Below are positions 1 through 7,962 of a DNA stretch of 19,376 nt, piece after piece. The stretch covers positions 1-19,376 of the forward strand of contig JBBDWJ010000228.1 in the NCBI GenBank assembly GCA_040902925.1, read 5' to 3'. Numbering within the stretch: position 1 is the stretch's first letter; every line of letters begins with the position of its first letter. The position numbers were made by a program, and so were the translations under genes. The DNA is from JBBDWJ01 sp040902925. GTDB lineage: Bacteria; Acidobacteriota; Terriglobia; Bryobacterales; UBA6623. Below the pieces are notes generated by a model, which had not been told where the DNA came from, did no database searches, and worked only from the letters and a program-made list of their open reading frames with translations.

Positions 1-135
1 CATCGGTTTTAGCCGCCATCTGAAAATGACCAATTCTGCCACGGGCTGCTAGGGTACTGGCGAGAGTAGAAAGCGGTTTTCGTTTAAGGATGAGACCAAA
101 CCTGTCAACCGGTTCAGTACTTTCGAAGCGATACG
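1..135. other. Left-edge non-coding stretch
   Basis: This is the sequence downstream of the first minus-strand gene. I see no convincing coding frame. It holds a short perfect palindrome, AACCGGTT (107-114), about 20 bases beyond the kinase stop codon, but no GC stem followed by a T-run that would make a clear intrinsic terminator. Confidence 0.4.
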
Positions 136-2468
136 TCAATGAGGCAGAGGAATCCGCGCCTCGACGGTGGTCCCCTGCTGGGGGATCGATGTGACGGACA
201 GCGTGCCCCCCAACGCGCGGCAACGCTCATCCATGCTGACCAATCCCAAGCCCCCTTTAGCTTGTTCCGGATCGACTTGGAAGCCAACGCCGGCGTCCAC
301 GATCAAGAGCTGTATTTCGTCATCACTTCGCCGCAGGGTGACGCGCGCTTCCGCGGCCTGGGAATGCTTCGCCACGTTGGAAAGAGCTTCCTGCGCGATT
401 CGAAACAGACACGTCGTGGCCTCCTGGGAGAGCGGCTCGGGCGGATCTTCGGCGCTGAATTCGGTCTTGACGCCGGCCTGCTGGGAGAACTCGGCGCAGT
501 AGGAACGCAATGCGGTCACCAGCCCGACATGCTCCAGCGCGGCCGGATGGAGGCTATGAGACATGCGGCGCACCTCCTCGGAAATATCGACCGCTCTCGC
601 CTCGAGCGTGGCGAGCTTCGAGCGGATCCCATCCGGGGACTCAGTAAGGCGGTCCTGCAACGCGCCGATTTCGAGACTCAACGCGACCAGCCACTGATTG
701 AGGCCGTCATGGAGCTCGCGAGCCAGCCGGGATCGCTCTTGCTCCTGGGCCGACACGAGCCGCGTCGTCAGAGCCCGCAGCGTTTTCTGGCTGTGGCGCA
801 GGGCCGCCTCGTTTTTCTGGATCGCGATGAGGTTCCTGATTCTCGCCCGCAATTCTGCGCCGCCCACGGGCTTCGTGATGAAGTCCTGGACTAGACCTTC
901 GAGCAGCTCCAGCCGTAGCGCGTCGTCGGCCTTGGCGGTCAACATGACGATGGGCGTGCTGTCGAATTCCTGCCGCGAGCGGAGCTCACGAACCAAAGCG
1001 TCCCCGCTCATTTTCGGCATCATAACGTCGCAGAGGATGAGGTTCGGCCTGCGCAGCGACGCTTTCTCCAGGCCCGCCTGCCCGTCGCGCGCAAACGCAA
1101 TCCGGTATTCGTCCGTCAGCGTGTCGGCGACAAAGCGGCTCATCTCCTGGTTGTCTTCGACGACCAGGACGAGCGGCCTGCCATCTTGCGGCGCACCCGG
1201 AGTTGTTGCAGTAGAGGCCGGCAGTTCGACTGCTTCCGCTGTTTTTTGAACCCGCAGGGCGTCGGCCATGTTGCGCGCCAACTCCACGGTTCCTTCCGGG
1301 GGCTCGATCAGGCGTTGCCCGGCTGCCGGCGGTTTGAGGGGCAATTCGACGGTGAATAGCGCCCCTCCCGCGGGTGAGTCGCTCACGGAGATAGACCCGC
1401 CGTGCAGCTCAACGAACTCCTTGGCGATCGCCAGCCCTAGTCCGGTGCCTCCGAAAATCCCGGTGGAGGTGTCGTCGCCCTGGCGGAACCGCTCGAAGAT
1501 CTCGCTACGCAAGTTTGCGGGCACGCCTGGGCCATCGTCGCTGACGGTCACGAACACACGGCCGCCATCTATCCATGCGCGGCACTGGATGACCCCTCCA
1601 ACGGGCGCAAACTTGAAGGCGTTCGCCAGCAGGTTGACGAACACGCGCTGCATTTTTTCCGGGTCCGCCAGAGTGGTCAGACTCTCGGGCGCTTCGACCG
1701 TCAAAGAGATCTGGTGCTCGGCGGCGAGGCCCTCGAAGTTAGCCGCGTTCAGGCGCAAGGCTGCCGCCAGGTCGACCGGGCCTTCGCGCAGATGGTCACG
1801 CCCCGACTCCAGCTTCGATAAGTCGAGCAGCCCGTTGATATGCGTGAGCAGCGTGCGCGCGTTGCGCTCGACCAACTGCAGTTCGCGGATCTGCCGTGGT
1901 GAGACCTCGCCGGATTCGATCAGCTTCTCGACCGGGCCCAAAATGAGCGCGACCGGCGTCCGGAGTTCGTGGCTGACATTGGCGAAGAATTGCGTCTTGA
2001 GCTGGTCCGCCCGTTTTACCTCCTCGTACAGCCTCTCGAGCTCGCTATGAGCGGCTTCGAGTTTGTGTTTGCTCTCGCCGGCAAGTTTTGCATTCTCGAT
2101 CAGTTGCAGCGCTTTGGGAACCAGCGGCGGCAGCACGATGGCTGTCGCCACCGAGGCCAGGGCGGTGATTACCTTTACGCCGCCCGAGGCCCAGTAAACC
2201 GGCCTCCAGATCGTCCAGACTTCCATCAGGTGCGTGCCGCCGCACGCAATGATGAAGGCGCCGAAGGCCAACAGCATCCAGTGAAACGGAACGTCCCGCC
2301 GGGCGCGATAGACCAGGTGCAGCAAGGTCAACGAAACGCCACATACGCCAGACCGATCGAGAGATCGGAAAACAAGTGCAGCCGCACCAAAGCCGGATTC
2401 CAGAGGTAGCAATGTCCGTGCGATATGAACTGCCCGGTGGCGAAAAGAAAGTCGATCAGATCGCGCAT
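136..2468 (-). CDS. Hybrid sensor histidine kinase with ethylene-receptor-like membrane domain (apparent frameshift)
   Basis: This is a membrane sensor kinase of about 777 residues once a frameshift is repaired. The start ATG at 2468 follows GGAGAGCGAGAAAGG and opens MRDLIDFLFATGQF, then HGHCYLWNPAL. That frame hits TGA at 2330, while the homologous continuation (LTLLHLVYRARRD) lies in another frame, so one base seems missing near 2334, where TTTCGTTG would read F-P-L if it were TTTCCGTTG. In repaired numbering, Cys76 and His80 (ACGGTH) match the copper-ligand pair of ethylene receptors. A coiled linker leads to HisKA with His167 (SHELRTP) and a complete HATPase (N-box, DDGPG, GGTGLGLA). A receiver follows with phosphoacceptor Asp481 (CDVMMP) and Lys533, then HisKA_3 with His587 (RELHDG) and a second HATPase. 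Two kinase types on one chain imply internal phosphorelay or signal branching (inference). A longer single-frame ORF reaches 2592, but its first ~86 residues look non-native. It may be a pseudogene or carry a sequencing error. Confidence 0.8.
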
Positions 2469-2529
2469 AAGCCTTTCTCGCTCTCCGACGGCTGCCTAGA
2501 TCTTTTGATTGCCCCCGCGCCGTGCGCGC

Positions 2530-2557
2530 GAAGAATGAAGTATGAAGAATGAAGAAT
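2530..2557. repeat. Two-copy 14-bp tandem repeat between the kinase genes
   Basis: Two adjacent 14-base units, GAAGAATGAAGTAT and GAAGAATGAAGAAT, differ at one position. They lie in the 159-base gap between the two kinase genes, upstream of the ethylene-receptor-like kinase start. The tract is A-rich in a GC-rich neighbourhood, so it stands out, but no function is evident. Confidence 0.7.
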
Positions 2558-2627
2558 AACAGGCGCGGCCTTCTGCCGGTTCTAGTCCGCAAATTTCACC
2601 TAGGGCAACGCGCCAGCAGATTGGGAT

Positions 2628-4406
2628 TCACGGGACCGGCGGATGCTGGGTCAGCGGGACCCAAACCGCGATCGTCACTCCTCCTTGCGCCGGCGACTCA
2701 ATCGAGAAGCGGCCTCCGAGCGACCGGGCCCGCTCGTTCATGCTGACCAGGCCCAGCCCGTCCCGCGTTCGCGCAAGAGCAATATTGAAGCCCTTTCCGT
2801 TGTCGGCGATCGTGAGCCGGATGCCTTGGTCCGTCCCCGATACGCTGAGGCGAACCTCCGTTGCCCCGGAATACTTGGCTACGTTCTGGAGCGCCTCCTG
2901 CGACAGGCGAAATAGTGAAGTGCCAACGGTGGGATCGACCTGTTCCGGCACGTTCTCCGTCGCGACGGAAGCTTGGATCGCGGTCTGTTTGCTGAATTCG
3001 CGGCAGTGGGACCGCAGCGCCGCCACGAACCCGGCATGTTCGAGAATCGAGGGGTGCAACTGGTGGGAAATACGGCGAACCTCGTCGGAAATCGCCACCA
3101 CGCGTTCTTCGATGGAATGCAGCCGCTCGCGGACGGCGCCGGCGTCGGAGATCCGGCCATCCAAGGCGCTGAGATCCATGGACAGAGCCGCCAGCCGCTG
3201 ATTGAGGCCGTCATGGAGCTCGCGCGAGATGCGCCGGCGCTCCTGCTCCTGCCCGCGCAGCAGACCGGCCGTCAGGGCGCGGACGCTTTCTGTCTCGCGG
3301 AGATTTTCCAGCGCCCGGACGCGCTCGGAAATATCCGAGACGAATGCCAGCGCCACGCGGCCGTTGGGCGTGTCGATGTGGCTCAGGCTCACGTCGACGG
3401 GAAACGAAGAACCGTCTTTGCGTCGAGCGAAGAGTTCGAGCCCCGCTCCCATCGTCCGCCGGCGAGGCTCGGCAAAATAGCCGCCGCGGTGGGCCACGTG
3501 CTGGCCGCGAAAACCTTCGGGCAGCATCGTTTCTACGGCTTTCCCCAGCAGTTCCTCGCGGCTGTAGCCAAAGGTTTCCTCCGCCATGGCATTGGCGAGG
3601 ACAATCCTGCCATTCCCGTCGATTCCGAGCACGGCTTGGGCCGCCGATTCCAGATAGGCGCGGGCCGTCGCTTCACTCTCGCGCAAGGCCTGCTCCATTT
3701 GCTTGCGGCCGGTGATGTCCTGAACAACCGTGTTGACCGCGACAACCTCGCCGTCCTCGGACTTCACGGGGTAGTAACTCACGATCCAGGATCGCTCGGT
3801 GAGCGAGTCGGCCGGTGTTTTGCCGGTCACTTCGACCGCCAGGGCGGGCTCCGCGGTTTCGAGCACCCGCCGGTACACCGGAACGATCGCGGGTGCGACC
3901 TCCGGTATGACCTCGCCGACCGTTCGCCCCAGATGGTCCGCCACGGGGAGGCCATTGATGGCCGCCAAGCGCTCGTTGATAAAGCGATAACGGAGGTCAC
4001 GATCCACCAGGCACAAGCCTACCGGAGCGGTCCGGTAAATTTGCTCCAACTGCTCCCATCGTTCGCGGGCGGTCGCTTCGCTGCGACGCCGCGCCAGGTC
4101 GGCGCGAACATAGAGGGCCACCAGAGCCGCGGTGGCCCAGATTGCCCCGACGGCGAGCAACCGGTTCGTGAGCACGTAGGGAATTGCCCGCACTTCCTGC
4201 TCCGCGACCACGAAGCCGATCAAGGTAAGAATCGTAGCCGCGGCGGCGGCCAGCAAGGGTGCGCGGGCCCGCTGGAACCAGAGAGTCAGCAGGACTGGCG
4301 CTACGTAGGGGATCCCGGCAGCGACTCCCGTGGGCAGGCGCAGATCGACGGCGAATATCAAGGCCATCGATATCACTATCAGCACCGCTCGGCTGGTGTT
4401 ACTCAA
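2628..4406 (-). CDS. Membrane-anchored PAS-PAS sensor histidine kinase (HisKA_3 type)
   Basis: This 592-residue sensor kinase belongs to the NarX/DegS-like class, which autophosphorylates a His in HisKA_3 and normally signals to a NarL/FixJ-type regulator; none is in the window. Residues 1-100 hold about three hydrophobic segments (near 7-20, 30-67 and 80-100), followed by a short coiled linker. Two PAS domains follow, at about 118-235 (ending QDITGRKQ) and 245-362 (ending SDISERVR). The dimerisation/phosphoacceptor motif RRRISRELHDG places His398. The HATPase has an N-box (EALQNVAKYS), DNGKGF and DGLGLVSMNERA. The C-terminal module closely resembles that of the downstream kinase, pointing to duplication. 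The start is a TTG codon at 4406 with a weak Shine-Dalgarno sequence, and no better ATG precedes the first membrane segment, so the exact start is uncertain. It faces away from the receiver-like gene at 4690. Confidence 0.9.
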   Translation of the reverse strand: MSNTSRAVLIVISMALIFAVDLRLPTGVAAGIPYVAPVLLTLWFQRARAPLLAAAAATILTLIGFVVAEQEVRAIPYVLTNRLLAVGAIWATAALVALYVRADLARRRSEATARERWEQLEQIYRTAPVGLCLVDRDLRYRFINERLAAINGLPVADHLGRTVGEVIPEVAPAIVPVYRRVLETAEPALAVEVTGKTPADSLTERSWIVSYYPVKSEDGEVVAVNTVVQDITGRKQMEQALRESEATARAYLESAAQAVLGIDGNGRIVLANAMAEETFGYSREELLGKAVETMLPEGFRGQHVAHRGGYFAEPRRRTMGAGLELFARRKDGSSFPVDVSLSHIDTPNGRVALAFVSDISERVRALENLRETESVRALTAGLLRGQEQERRRISRELHDGLNQRLAALSMDLSALDGRISDAGAVRERLHSIEERVVAISDEVRRISHQLHPSILEHAGFVAALRSHCREFSKQTAIQASVATENVPEQVDPTVGTSLFRLSQEALQNVAKYSGATEVRLSVSGTDQGIRLTIADNGKGFNIALARTRDGLGLVSMNERARSLGGRFSIESPAQGGVTIAVWVPLTQHPPVP

Positions 4407-4483
4407 GACAAGTCCACTGGGAATGGTCTAGCTCGATCATACAATCAGCCGGATAGCGCGGGCGCACGATGGTCGCGGATGAA

Positions 4484-4502
4484 TCGTCACCCGGCGTGAC
4501 GA
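4484..4502. promoter_or_regulatory. Palindrome in the divergent kinase/receiver intergenic region
   Basis: Perfect 7-bp arms, TCGTCAC and GTGACGA, flank a five-base centre (CCGGC). The site lies in the 283-base gap between the divergently transcribed kinase (start 4406) and receiver-like gene (start 4690). Its size and symmetry suit a dimeric regulator's operator controlling one or both genes. That role is inferred from position only; no cognate regulator is identified. Confidence 0.4.
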
Positions 4503-4689
4503 CCTGGAAAAACAACAGCTGTCTTGTACTGGATCCAACTGGGTGCAATTCAGATACACGAGTGTTACCCGCAAAAGAGTGTCGGGTCCCATGCCATGGG
4601 CCGCAAACCGTACGAAAGCATCCCTGCGTGAAAGTTCTTTTTGCGCGCCTGCTGTAGCGGGATGCGGCCGGGAAGCATCTACAAATGAC

Positions 4690-5163
4690 ATGCGAGAAAA
4701 GCCCCATTCCCCAGTCGTCCTGTTAGTCCTGCCGCAAGACGAACGCCGGAATACATTGCTTAGGCATCTGGAATCGCTCAACCTGACGACCGCCGCGGTC
4801 GGCACGTTCCGCGAAGTCCGCGAGCGGCTCAAGGACGACCCGCGTGTCGACATCGTGATCACCGAAGTCAGCTTGAGGGATGGCAACTGGTGTGACGTAC
4901 TTGGCTGCGTCGTGAGCCGCGGGGTCGAGGCTCGTGTCGTCGTCAGTTCCCCGGTTGCCGATGAGCGTCTCTGGTCTGAGGTGTTGTGGCGCGGAGTTTA
5001 CGACGTCCTCGTCGAGCCGTACGATCCCCTAGAGGTGAGACGGATCTTGGATGGCGCCCTTCGATCAGCGGCGAACTCGGGCCTGACGCCAACCCGGGAA
5101 GTTTCCGGAAGCCGGCAGTCACACCTCGTCATTGACCCCGTTGGAGTCACTACCGGAAACTGA
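4690..5163 (+). CDS. Stand-alone degenerate receiver (pseudo-receiver) protein
   Basis: This 157-residue protein has a response-regulator receiver fold over residues 8-125 and no recognisable output domain. Beta-1 (VVLLVLPQDE) ends in an acidic pair that is shifted relative to the usual DD. The phosphoacceptor position reads VDIVITEVSLRDG, so Glu59 replaces Asp. The conserved Thr/Ser is present (VVVSS, 83-87). The switch lysine is Glu109 (DVLVEPYDP, where KP is usual). Loss of both Asp and Lys argues against ordinary phosphorylation; a Glu can mimic a phosphorylated state. The C-terminal 30 residues are low in structure. The start ATG at 4690 was chosen because homology begins just after it; a longer frame from 4543 adds unrelated sequence. 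The nearest ribosome-binding candidate (GGGAAG) is rather distant. It is divergent from the two kinases, so it may be their regulatory partner (inference). Confidence 0.75.
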   Translation: MREKPHSPVVLLVLPQDERRNTLLRHLESLNLTTAAVGTFREVRERLKDDPRVDIVITEVSLRDGNWCDVLGCVVSRGVEARVVVSSPVADERLWSEVLWRGVYDVLVEPYDPLEVRRILDGALRSAANSGLTPTREVSGSRQSHLVIDPVGVTTGN

Positions 5164-5249
5164 TACCGCATGCTCACGGGTTCCCGATGGCTCTAGCACG
5201 GGCCGCGGCCTCATTGGCCAACCCTCACTGGCCCGCTTGGGCGAACACT

Positions 5250-5624
5250 TTAGCTGGCGAGCGGATATGCCGGCGATCCATCCCCTTGCGCATCCAGGTC
5301 GCTCTCGTTTTGACACGTCACGCAGCGCGCAGCCCAGGGTACGGCCAACAGCCGCTTTGGGCTGATCTCTTCGCCGCAGTCCTGACAGGTCCCATACTCG
5401 CCCCGGTCGATGCTCTCCAGCGCGTTTTCTATAGCGAGCTTTTTCCTGTGCTCGTTATTCAGAACGGACACCGTTACCTCGGCGGCGGTCAGAGATTGGG
5501 CCTGATCGACGGGGTCCGCGGCTTGTTCGCCTTCGAAACGCTCACCGGTTGGAACTCCGTGGCGCAATAAGTCTCGTTCTGCTTCCAGCGCCAGGCGGAT
5601 ACGGTCTCGTTCGCGCGATGACAT
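5250..5624 (-). CDS. DksA/TraR-family zinc-finger transcriptional regulator
   Basis: This 124-residue protein resembles DksA, which binds the secondary channel of RNA polymerase and modulates initiation together with ppGpp. An N-terminal helical region leads to ADPVDQA (37-42), matching the coiled-coil-tip motif in which DksA's essential Asp and Ala sit (here Asp40 and Ala42). A second helix follows (HRKKLAIENALESIDRGEYG), then a C4 zinc finger with Cys80, Cys83, Cys101 and Cys104. The start at 5624 is supported by a strong Shine-Dalgarno sequence (GGGAGGAAGCT directly before ATG); a frame extension to 5651 lacks this. It lies 158 bases downstream of the diadenylate cyclase gene on the same strand and converges on the receiver-like gene. 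The preserved tip motif suggests genuine DksA-type activity rather than only a TraR-like fold. Confidence 0.88.
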   Translation of the reverse strand: MSSRERDRIRLALEAERDLLRHGVPTGERFEGEQAADPVDQAQSLTAAEVTVSVLNNEHRKKLAIENALESIDRGEYGTCQDCGEEISPKRLLAVPWAARCVTCQNESDLDAQGDGSPAYPLAS

Positions 5625-5782
5625 AGCTTCCTCCCGAATAAGCCGAGACAATTGGATGGCGAGATGATCCTAAAGGTTACCGCCGTCTGGCGGAATTTGG
5701 GGGAGGAAAGAGAGAATTCGCCCTCGCGGGGCTCGGGTCTTGAATCGGATAGCTTGACAGCTTCTCAGATGTTTTGGCGGCT

Positions 5783-6982
5783 TCAGGGCGAAGGCTTCGT
5801 GGCGGGTTCCTGGGGTTCGACCTTCACCCGGTTGACCGTCAACTCGACCACTTCAGGGTGCAACGCCAGCACGGTCAAGGTTTCAGGATGGCGTACGTCG
5901 TCTTGCCGCAGCCGAAAACTCTTTCGTCCCAGCCCCACCAGAAAACCGTCGACGCGCACTTCGACCGCGGCCTGGTCCAGCATGTAGAAATCTCGCCTCG
6001 GCCCCGACAGCGTGACTTCCACTTCATTCGGCTCGATGGTGGTGACTTCAAAACCGGCCGGGACGTTATCAACCAGAACCGCGGCCGATCGCACTTGCCG
6101 GACGCCTTGTCCCCCGGAGATGAAGATCACCCAAAGGCCCAACGCGACGGCGACAGCCGCGGCTTTCTCGATCCAGTGTGTGGTCAGGAAAACTCGCAGG
6201 GCCCGCCGCTCGGCGCGCGGCGTTCGCTTCGCTTTGAGAAATCGCTCGAGTTCAGCCTCCAAATCTTCGGGGCTTTCCACGGAGCGCAAGTTCCCATCGC
6301 GGGCGATCGAAATCTCGCCGCGCTCCTCGGACACCACCAGGCACACCGCGTCGGTTCGCTCCGCCAGCCCGAGCGCCGCGCTATGGCGAGTTCCACGTTG
6401 CCCGAGCTGCTCGAAGTCCCGCGAGAGGGGCAGATGCACCGAGAACCGCGGAATGGTGTCTCCTTCCACGATCAGCGCCCCGTCATGGCCCGCCGAGGTG
6501 GGGTCAAACAGGCTCAGCAGCAAAGGAGAGCTGAGGCGGCCGTCGAGTTCAACGCCTCCTTCGAGATGCCTGTCCAATGGGTCCTTGCCTGGCAGAACCA
6601 CCAGGGCGCCGTGCTTGTGGCGCGCCAGCGTGGTGAGCGCTTCGACAATGCTGAGGACGGTCTCGTTGGAGGTGGGGGCGCCGGCGTTTCGTTGCAGGCT
6701 CCAAACCGCGATGCGCTCGAAAAGCTGCCGCAGGTCCCGCTGGAACAGCACCACCAGCATGATCAGAAACACGGCAAAAAAACCTTGCAGAATCCAGGCG
6801 GTCAACTGGAGCTCGAATTCGCGTGTAGCGAGGTAGATGCCGCCAAGAATGAGGATGCCGGCCAGCGCCAAACCGGCGTTTGCCCGCTTCATCCACAGAA
6901 TGACTCCGTAAGCGAGCAAAGCCACCAGGGCAATGTCGAGAATATCCTTGGGGCCTACGTTAGTGAAGACCTGAAGCAGCAC
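5783..6982 (-). CDS. Membrane diadenylate cyclase (CdaA-like DAC domain) fused to a CdaR/YbbR-like domain
   Basis: This 399-residue membrane protein is predicted to make cyclic di-AMP from two ATP. Residues 14-80 hold three hydrophobic segments as in CdaA. The DAC domain spans about 105-235 with HDGAL (DGA motif, 167-169), LPLS, GTRHSAALG (197-205) and VVSEERG. The classic RHR motif reads RHS here, with Ser201 in place of Arg. A fourth hydrophobic segment at about 274-290 leads to an extracytoplasmic region (295-385) whose VPAGFEVTTIEPNEVEVTLSG pattern resembles one YbbR repeat of CdaR. In Firmicutes, CdaA and its regulator CdaR are separate neighbouring proteins, so this looks like a natural fusion. 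The start is GTG at 6982 with a poor Shine-Dalgarno sequence, and a downstream start would lose the first membrane helix. It lies between the BON-protein and DksA-like genes. Confidence 0.88.
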   Translation of the reverse strand: MLLQVFTNVGPKDILDIALVALLAYGVILWMKRANAGLALAGILILGGIYLATREFELQLTAWILQGFFAVFLIMLVVLFQRDLRQLFERIAVWSLQRNAGAPTSNETVLSIVEALTTLARHKHGALVVLPGKDPLDRHLEGGVELDGRLSSPLLLSLFDPTSAGHDGALIVEGDTIPRFSVHLPLSRDFEQLGQRGTRHSAALGLAERTDAVCLVVSEERGEISIARDGNLRSVESPEDLEAELERFLKAKRTPRAERRALRVFLTTHWIEKAAAVAVALGLWVIFISGGQGVRQVRSAAVLVDNVPAGFEVTTIEPNEVEVTLSGPRRDFYMLDQAAVEVRVDGFLVGLGRKSFRLRQDDVRHPETLTVLALHPEVVELTVNRVKVEPQEPATKPSP

Positions 6983-7045
6983 AGCGATTTTCGGCCGGAA
7001 CAGCGCAAGGCGGCTGGAGACCTACCGCTCTTAGTATCGGCGACC

Positions 7046-7064
7046 CGGAGGAGATCCGCCTCCG
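7046..7064. repeat. Inverted repeat between BON and diadenylate cyclase genes
   Basis: Arms CGGAGG (7046-7051) and CCTCCG (7059-7064) flank a seven-base loop, with a further outer CGGC/GCCG pairing at 7038-7041 and 7066-7069. It lies in the 113-base gap between the BON gene stop and the cyclase GTG. No T-run follows on the minus strand, so it is not a classical terminator; it could be a leader structure or attenuating hairpin. Confidence 0.35.
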
Positions 7065-7095
7065 AGCCGCCGTTAGAGGGAGCGGCACAATGCGC

Positions 7096-7647
7096 TTACT
7101 CCTTTTCCTGCCCGGCTTCCACGCGCAAGTTATTGGTGACCTTGAAAACCCCGGAGACGCCGTTGGCTTGAATGCCGGCGACATTCTTATCGGCCTCCGT
7201 GGCGACAACACCTTCCAAAGTTACGTTTCCCTTGTTGACGATGATGTGGATGGGAGGCACCGCCCGCAACTGATACCGTTGCAGGGTGGGTTGAGAGTAA
7301 ATAGCGCGATAGGTGGCGATTCGGATATCGTCGTCATGCCCTGAGTTCGGCAATACTTCGATCTCGTTGACGACGCGCTCCACGCCTTCCACGTTCTTCG
7401 CCACTCGCTCGGCCGAATTCTTCAGCGACGGCCGCGCCACCTGACCCATCAGGGTGACCGTGGAACCATCCACTTTGAACGACAGATTGTCGAACACGCC
7501 ATAGAAGGGCAGCATGACCAATTCGTGGCGCACCTGCCGCTCCACGCGCGACATGTCTGATTTGTCCTTTTCTGCAGGAGCTGCCGTCATCATCAGAGGC
7601 AACCCCAGGAACAAAAGACTTGAAACAAGAACTTTTGCGAATTTCAT
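7096..7647 (-). CDS. Secreted protein with two BON domains (OsmY-like)
   Basis: This 183-residue protein starts with a typical signal peptide (KFAKVLVSSLLFLGLPLMM, then TAAPA before the likely cleavage site near residue 25). Two BON domains follow, at about 34-100 (VERQVRHEL, VDGSTVTLMGQVARP, VERVVNEIEVLP) and 107-176 (IRIATYRAIY, IHIIVNKGNVTLEGVV, VTNNLRV). BON domains bind phospholipid or other envelope components and occur in osmotically induced periplasmic proteins such as OsmY. The start at 7647 is supported by AGGAG eight bases upstream and by the signal peptide beginning there; a frame extension to 7665 is less likely. It is the first of three minus-strand genes (BON, diadenylate cyclase, DksA-like) and is divergent from the AI-2E-family gene. 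Confidence 0.88.
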   Translation of the reverse strand: MKFAKVLVSSLLFLGLPLMMTAAPAEKDKSDMSRVERQVRHELVMLPFYGVFDNLSFKVDGSTVTLMGQVARPSLKNSAERVAKNVEGVERVVNEIEVLPNSGHDDDIRIATYRAIYSQPTLQRYQLRAVPPIHIIVNKGNVTLEGVVATEADKNVAGIQANGVSGVFKVTNNLRVEAGQEKE

Positions 7648-7962
7648 TTCCGTAACTCCTCTCATCGGTTCTCAACCCGCTTCCAGTCGCCGCCGGACGG
7701 CCCGCTCTTTCGCCCATGGCGGTGAACCGGAACAAACGGGTAACGGCAAACGCGATCGGCGTCCAGCGCTCTGGCTTCTGCTAGTTAGACGTTCCTGGCC
7801 GCGGACTGTTTCAAAAGTCCCCAATGCTGCTTATAGCCCGCCCGGCCCATTTTTCTTGCGCCAACCTCTGTAACAGACACCTAGCCCGCGGAAGTCTTGT
7901 TTGGATCAGATAAAACGAACCACTTGGGAGAATGATTCCCGAAAGACAGAGCCGACTTAGGA
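7648..7962. other. Divergent intergenic region, no gene seen
   Basis: This 315-base stretch separates the divergent BON-protein and AI-2E-family genes, so it should hold promoters for both. I see no convincing coding frame, RNA gene or strong hairpin. A weak TTGAGA on the minus strand (7670s) lacks a well-placed -10 partner, so I assign no promoter. Confidence 0.4.

Noticed and set aside
1..135. Insertion-sequence terminus at the left edge
   Set aside because: The AAAATGACCAATT string is reminiscent of some IS ends, but there is no partner repeat, target duplication or transposase in view.
139..894. Long plus-strand open frames across the first kinase
   Set aside because: They are antisense shadows of a GC-rich kinase gene; the minus-strand protein has complete kinase motifs and the plus-strand translations match no recognised family.
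2469..2592. N-terminal extension of the hybrid kinase to 2592
   Set aside because: Its residues are Arg-rich and unlike the family, whereas the frame from 2468 encodes the expected domain start; the extension arises from the frameshift.
2973..4499. 508-residue plus-strand frame opposite the PAS kinase
   Set aside because: The minus strand encodes intact PAS, HisKA_3 and HATPase motifs, so this is an antisense shadow.
5164..5249. Bidirectional terminator between the receiver-like and DksA-like genes
   Set aside because: The genes converge here, but only short stems such as TGGCC pairings are visible, with no T-tract.
7038..7069. Intrinsic terminator between BON and cyclase genes
   Set aside because: The stem is reasonable but no T-run follows on the minus strand, so I kept it only as an inverted repeat.
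5774..7171. 465-residue plus-strand frame opposite the diadenylate cyclase
   Set aside because: It spans two real minus-strand genes and the gap between them and has no recognisable domains.
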